Position numbers and translations under genes: made by a program | Assembly: GCF_011400295.1 (NCBI RefSeq) | Contig: NZ_CP049859.1 | Coordinates: 496,001-560,000 of the forward strand | Length of the DNA: 64,000 nucleotides | Direction of reading: 5' to 3' | Source of the DNA: Erysipelothrix sp. HDW6A | GTDB taxonomy: Bacteria; Bacillota_I; Bacilli_A; Erysipelotrichales; Erysipelotrichaceae | Shown: positions 60,432-64,000 of the stretch, piece by piece | Numbering within the stretch: the stretch's first letter is position 1 | How the letters are laid out: each line of letters opens with the position of its first letter | Notes under the pieces: model-generated | Database searches by the model: none | The model's input: only the letters and a program-made list of their open reading frames with translations | Told to the model about the DNA's origin: nothing

Positions 60432-62678
60432 ATGAATCGACTAAGAAAGTTTACTTCAGTTTTAGTAGTAGCTTTAATGTTTGTTTTAGTTACACCAACA
60501 GCAATCCATGCTGAGAAACAAACAGAGTATTCAATTATTCATACTAACGACATGCACGGACGTATGGATTCGGATAAACTAGCACGTCTTAAGACCTTTA
60601 AAGACGTAACTAAGCCACTCTTAATGTTAGATGGTGGAGATGCTATGCAAGGTCTACCTGTTAGCAACTTTTCTAAAGGTGCTGACATGGCTAAAGTAAT
60701 GAATGAAATTGGCTATGATGCAATGGCAGTAGGGAACCATGAATTTGATTTCGGCCAAGCAGTAGCAGTCGGAGAGGAAGAAGGCTTTGGTAAGGTGTTA
60801 AACTTCCCACTCTTGTCATCCAACACACGAAAGAAAGATACCAATCATGCGATTTTTAAAGAATCGATTTTATTTGGAGATGAAAAGACAGCTCAATCTC
60901 ATATTGTTGAACGAGACGGTTTAGTGATTCCTATTGTAGGAGCTACAACTCCTGAAACAATCACCAAAACTCACCCAAACAATATTGAAGGACTATATTG
61001 GGAAAATCCATTAGAAAGTGTCACTCGTGAACTTCTAAAGTATAAAGATAAGAATCCTGATTTCTATGTTGTAGTAACACACTTAGGTACAGATAAAGAA
61101 ACACCAGAAGCATGGCGTTCTGATTACCTTGCACAAAAACTATCAACACAAGAATCAACTAAAGATATGAAGATTGTTATTGTTGACGGTCACTCTCATT
61201 CAGAGGAAAATGAGAAACACGGTAATGTCTTACTTGTTCAAACAGGGGAACACCTCAATAATGTTGGTGTTGTAACAGTTAATCTTTCAGATTGGACAAA
61301 GACTGAAGGTAAACTTATCAAGTTTGATGATTTAGTTAAGAATCATGAACCAGACGCAAAAGTACTTGAATTACTAGGACAAGCTAACGATAACTTCAAA
61401 GCTTATGGATCAAAAGTACTCGTTAAAGATAACACTGTTGAGTTCAACGGTGTCCGTGACTTTGTTCGTACACGCGAAACAAACCTTGGTAATTTAATTG
61501 CTGACTCACTGATTGATTACTCAGTATCTGCAAAGAATAAAGCAGACCTGGCGGTTGTTAATGGTGGTGGAATTCGTTCCAATCTTAAAGCAGGAGATGT
61601 TACCTTAGGAGATGTCATCTCAGTATTGCCATTTGGAAACATCTATTCATTAATCGATGTTACAGGACAAAACATTTATGACATGTTTGAACATTCATTA
61701 CGTACTGATGTACAAACAAATGATGATGGAAGTTACAAACTCGATAGTAATGGTAAGATGCAATTAGGTGCTAATGGTGGATTCCTTCATGTTTCTGAAG
61801 GTGTTAAACTAACCTTTGATCCATTGAAACCAGCAGGATCACGTATTACAGAACTTCTTATCGATAATAAACCAGTAGATAAGAGTGCCCATTATAAACT
61901 TGCAACCAATGATTTCTTAGCTGTCGGAGGAGATGGCTATACAATGCTTGGTGGTGCACGTACAGAAGGTCCGTCCTTGGATACAGTCTTTGCAAACTAC
62001 TTAGAAGCAAATAAGAGTAACCTATCCAAATATGCTGATGATACAGTACAAACACGTGTAATCATGAAAGATGTCGTTGAAGAAGGCGTTAAAGTTGATG
62101 CTTTGAAAGCTCTCTTAGCGAAAGCAGAATTCATTGCTAAAGAAGACTACACAGAAGCAAGTTACACTGTTTTTAAAGAAGCATTCGATGAAGCGCAAGC
62201 ACTTCTAAATAAAGTTGAAGCAAACACACGTATCTTAATTACTCAAGAGATCGTTGATGCAGCTACAACTAAACTACAAACAGCGATGGATGCACTTGAA
62301 AAAGTGGCTCCAAAACCTGTGATTAATACAAAATCATTAGAAGCATTAATTGCTGAAGCAAGTAAGTATTCTAAAGACGCTTATACAGAAGCAAGCTTCA
62401 CTGTTTACCAAAAAACATTAGCAGAGGCAGAAGCAATCCTAAAACGTTTTGCTGATGGTGATGCAAGTGTTGATCAATTAGTAATTGATGAAGCAGGTCA
62501 AAATATACTTAATGCAATTGCTGCTCTTGTAAAAGCAGAAGAAAAGAAACCCGTTGATAAAGACTCATTACCTGCAACAGGTATGAATCCAAGCAATGGT
62601 ATCTTAATTCCTCTTGCTCTCGTAGCAGCTGGAGGTGTAGTTGTTATCGCATCTCGTAAGAAAAAGAACGATAAATAG
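60432..62678 (+). CDS. Sortase-anchored 5'-nucleotidase / cyclic phosphodiesterase
   Basis: 748 residues. Signal peptide (1-27, ending IHA), metallophosphatase domain with IHTNDMHGRM, GDAMQG, GNHEFDFG, THLGTD and DGHSH, then a 5'-nucleotidase C-terminal domain (NLIADSLID, VNGGGIRSNL). Two FIVAR-like three-helix repeats follow (about 555-620 and 636-700), then LPATG, a hydrophobic helix and RKKKNDK tail. Covalently attached to the wall. Converts extracellular nucleotides to nucleosides; related surface enzymes make adenosine that dampens host immunity, but that role is only by analogy. AAGGAGGA precedes the ATG. Confidence 0.92.
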   Translation: MNRLRKFTSVLVVALMFVLVTPTAIHAEKQTEYSIIHTNDMHGRMDSDKLARLKTFKDVTKPLLMLDGGDAMQGLPVSNFSKGADMAKVMNEIGYDAMAVGNHEFDFGQAVAVGEEEGFGKVLNFPLLSSNTRKKDTNHAIFKESILFGDEKTAQSHIVERDGLVIPIVGATTPETITKTHPNNIEGLYWENPLESVTRELLKYKDKNPDFYVVVTHLGTDKETPEAWRSDYLAQKLSTQESTKDMKIVIVDGHSHSEENEKHGNVLLVQTGEHLNNVGVVTVNLSDWTKTEGKLIKFDDLVKNHEPDAKVLELLGQANDNFKAYGSKVLVKDNTVEFNGVRDFVRTRETNLGNLIADSLIDYSVSAKNKADLAVVNGGGIRSNLKAGDVTLGDVISVLPFGNIYSLIDVTGQNIYDMFEHSLRTDVQTNDDGSYKLDSNGKMQLGANGGFLHVSEGVKLTFDPLKPAGSRITELLIDNKPVDKSAHYKLATNDFLAVGGDGYTMLGGARTEGPSLDTVFANYLEANKSNLSKYADDTVQTRVIMKDVVEEGVKVDALKALLAKAEFIAKEDYTEASYTVFKEAFDEAQALLNKVEANTRILITQEIVDAATTKLQTAMDALEKVAPKPVINTKSLEALIAEASKYSKDAYTEASFTVYQKTLAEAEAILKRFADGDASVDQLVIDEAGQNILNAIAALVKAEEKKPVDKDSLPATGMNPSNGILIPLALVAAGGVVVIASRKKKNDK

Positions 62679-62696
62679 TATTAACTAAACCTACAG

Positions 62697-62731
62697 AAAA
62701 CGAGTCTAACATTATACGTTAGACTCGTTTT
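62697..62731. terminator. Bidirectional terminator
   Basis: Perfect 14-bp stem AAAACGAGTCTAAC / GTTAGACTCGTTTT between the convergent nucleotidase and histidine-phosphatase genes. Confidence 0.9.
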
Positions 62732-62733
62732 TC

Positions 62734-63321
62734 CTATACTTGTACCTGTGGTCGGATAATCTCTAGAAATTCAAACTTCATATCATCGTATGCAAACTTA
62801 AGAATTGTACAGTTCGCAAACCCACCGGTTGCAAAGATATGATCAATTGTTTCTTGGTCAGCCCAGTTACGTAAGAAGTGTAAACATGCACCAGCATGTG
62901 ATACTGCCAAGACTGTATTATGATTATCTTGCTCCATAATACCGATGCAAGCCTCCCTCATACGATTCTTAACATCTTCTCGAGATTCTCCCCCAACTCG
63001 AGGGAACACCATATCATAACCATCTGTCCACTTAGGATTAAGATCTTCACTCTCACCCTCGTAGATACCAAAATTCATTTCTTTTATGGATTTAAGTCGC
63101 GTGTAAGGCATTCGATTACGAGTTGCAATCTCTAAAGTATCCGATGCACGCTCTGATGTTGATGCATATAAATAATCAAATTCTATATCATCAAAATACT
63201 CGCGAGCTGCTTCTGCTTGTTTAATTCCGAGTTCTGTAAGTGGTGAATCACTTACTCCTTGAATCTTTCTTCTTAAGTTGAAGAGTGTCTGTCCATGTCT
63301 CATTAAGTAAAATACTCTCAT
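62734..63321 (-). CDS. Histidine phosphatase family protein
   Basis: 195 residues: LMRHGQTLFNLRRKIQG (phospho-His), second His in AVSHAGACLHFL, Glu in MNFGIYEGES. Phosphoglycerate-mutase-like fold; members act on sugar phosphates or nucleotides. GGAGGTCAT precedes the ATG. Substrate unknown. Confidence 0.88.
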   Translation of the reverse strand: MRVFYLMRHGQTLFNLRRKIQGVSDSPLTELGIKQAEAAREYFDDIEFDYLYASTSERASDTLEIATRNRMPYTRLKSIKEMNFGIYEGESEDLNPKWTDGYDMVFPRVGGESREDVKNRMREACIGIMEQDNHNTVLAVSHAGACLHFLRNWADQETIDHIFATGGFANCTILKFAYDDMKFEFLEIIRPQVQV

Positions 63322-63427
63322 ATTATGACCTCCATTGTGTTTCTGATTAGACTATAGCATCCTGGAGTAACTCTAGGTCAAGGGTAAAAGAAAAGATCTT
63401 TCTGATGAAAAATCTTTATCATTAATT

Positions 63428-64000
63428 CTATAAGATAGATGTGATGATTGAAAAGGTAATCGGAGACAAGATAACTGTAATCAGTCCTGTAACGATAAGT
63501 GCTAAGGCTGACATCGTTCCTTGTAATGGTCCCAACTCAATTGCTTTAGAAGTTCCTACAGCATGGGCAGATACTCCAAGAGCAAGTCCTTGCGCCATGG
63601 GATTATGAATCTTAAAGAGCTTGTTGATAAGTGGTGCTATTGCAGCTCCAAAGATTCCCGTAACAATCACAATACAAATCGTAAGGGTACGAATCCCGCC
63701 TAAATTAGACGATACATCTGCAGCAATTGCAGTTGTAACAGACTTAGGAATATAAGTAGCAATCATTTCAGGATTAAGTTTAAAGAATACTGCAAAGAGT
63801 CCGATGCATAAAGCATGAGCAATGACTCCAGATGATATACTAATAAGAATTGTTTTTGCATGTTTCTTAAGAAGTTCTAAGTTTTGGTATAGTGGAATCG
63901 CTAGTGCTACTGTTGCGGGTCCTATTAACATACTGATGAAACGTCCACCAATAAAGAAATTATCATAGGATATATCACTTAACATTAGTATTAGAATAAT
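63428..64000 (-). CDS. lrgB: LrgB/CidB family membrane protein, truncated by window edge
   Basis: The frame stays open to the window end (IILILMLSDISYDNFFIGG), so about 190 C-terminal residues are seen. LrgB family: FLLGPATVALAIPLY-type motif (MLIGPATVALAIPLYQN), PKSVTTAIA, and GTSKAIELG near the end. Members form a membrane complex with LrgA/CidA that affects murein hydrolase activity or pyruvate/glycolate transport. The partner lrgA probably lies just beyond the window. Confidence 0.87.
   Translation of the reverse strand: MILILMLSDISYDNFFIGGRFISMLIGPATVALAIPLYQNLELLKKHAKTILISISSGVIAHALCIGLFAVFFKLNPEMIATYIPKSVTTAIAADVSSNLGGIRTLTICIVIVTGIFGAAIAPLINKLFKIHNPMAQGLALGVSAHAVGTSKAIELGPLQGTMSALALIVTGLITVILSPITFSIITSIL

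Noticed and set aside
1..64000. CRISPR array, tRNA or rRNA genes
   Set aside because: No spaced direct repeats and no cloverleaf or rRNA-like sequence was seen on either strand; a covariance search would be decisive.

Overview
The window is AT-rich bacterial chromosome from a low-G+C Gram-positive (Bacillota). The basis for this is purine-rich Shine-Dalgarno sites on nearly every gene, lipobox lipoproteins, an LPATG cell-wall sorting signal, a T-box leader on leuS, LacI/CcpA-type operators, and DtxR/MntR and CopY regulators. The gene set would suit an Erysipelothrix-like or other Erysipelotrichia/Lactobacillales-type fermenter. There is no rRNA or ribosomal protein gene here to fix the genus, so that is inference.

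Layout. 1-5.2 kb is the tail of a type I restriction locus: hsdR (cut by the window edge and frameshifted), followed by a PrrC/RloC-type anticodon-nuclease ATPase. 5.4-7.0 kb has a frameshifted DEAD-box helicase and YwbE. 7.1-12.8 kb is accessory: two tandem paralogous membrane proteins, an unknown protein with fructokinase, a bacteriocin-like peptide with a translationally coupled small membrane protein, a His-motif surface protein and a DUF308 protein. 13.0-15.5 kb holds a tRNA-dihydrouridine synthase and an LD-carboxypeptidase. 15.5-29.7 kb is a maltodextrin/glycogen island: cytoplasmic amylase plus pullulanase, then malE-malF-malG, a lipoprotein amylase, malR, glycogen phosphorylase, 4-alpha-glucanotransferase and the ABC ATPase. 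Both transcription units start from near-identical promoters with a LacI-type operator just after the -10.

29.8-34.4 kb is a manganese-type uptake system: a binding lipoprotein divergent from mntR, ATPase and two permeases, with MntR-like palindromes between them. 34.5-42.9 kb has OsmC, a DbpA-type helicase, Cof phosphatases, a P1B-4 metal-efflux ATPase under a long palindromic operator, an RluD-type pseudouridine synthase with CopY, and a LytTR regulator. 43.1-44.3 kb has an intact MazEF pair followed by a RelBE-type pair in which both genes are broken. 44.3-47.3 kb has a membrane-anchored MerR regulator with a 19-bp-spacer promoter, a HAD phosphatase, a GNAT and RlmA. 47.3-50.0 kb is T-box-leuS.

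50.1-56.6 kb encodes an NDH-2 fused to a membrane DoxX-like domain, a polyprenyl diphosphate synthase, a UbiA prenyltransferase, an aldehyde dehydrogenase and an extracellular ApbE flavin transferase. This is most of the gene set known from flavin-based extracellular electron transfer. 56.7-59.0 kb is coaX-ECF S component (pantothenate)-phosphoesterase. 59.0-60.4 kb contains two decayed transposase remnants (ISL3-like and IS1182-like) flanking an SGNH hydrolase. 60.4-64.0 kb has a sortase-anchored 5'-nucleotidase, a histidine phosphatase and a cut-off LrgB.

Three genes (hsdR, DEAD-box helicase, relB-like) are each one base short, two of them in homopolymers. Either these are real decay or the assembly carries single-base deletions. 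The adjacent relE-like gene has an independent in-frame stop, which favours real decay for that pair.
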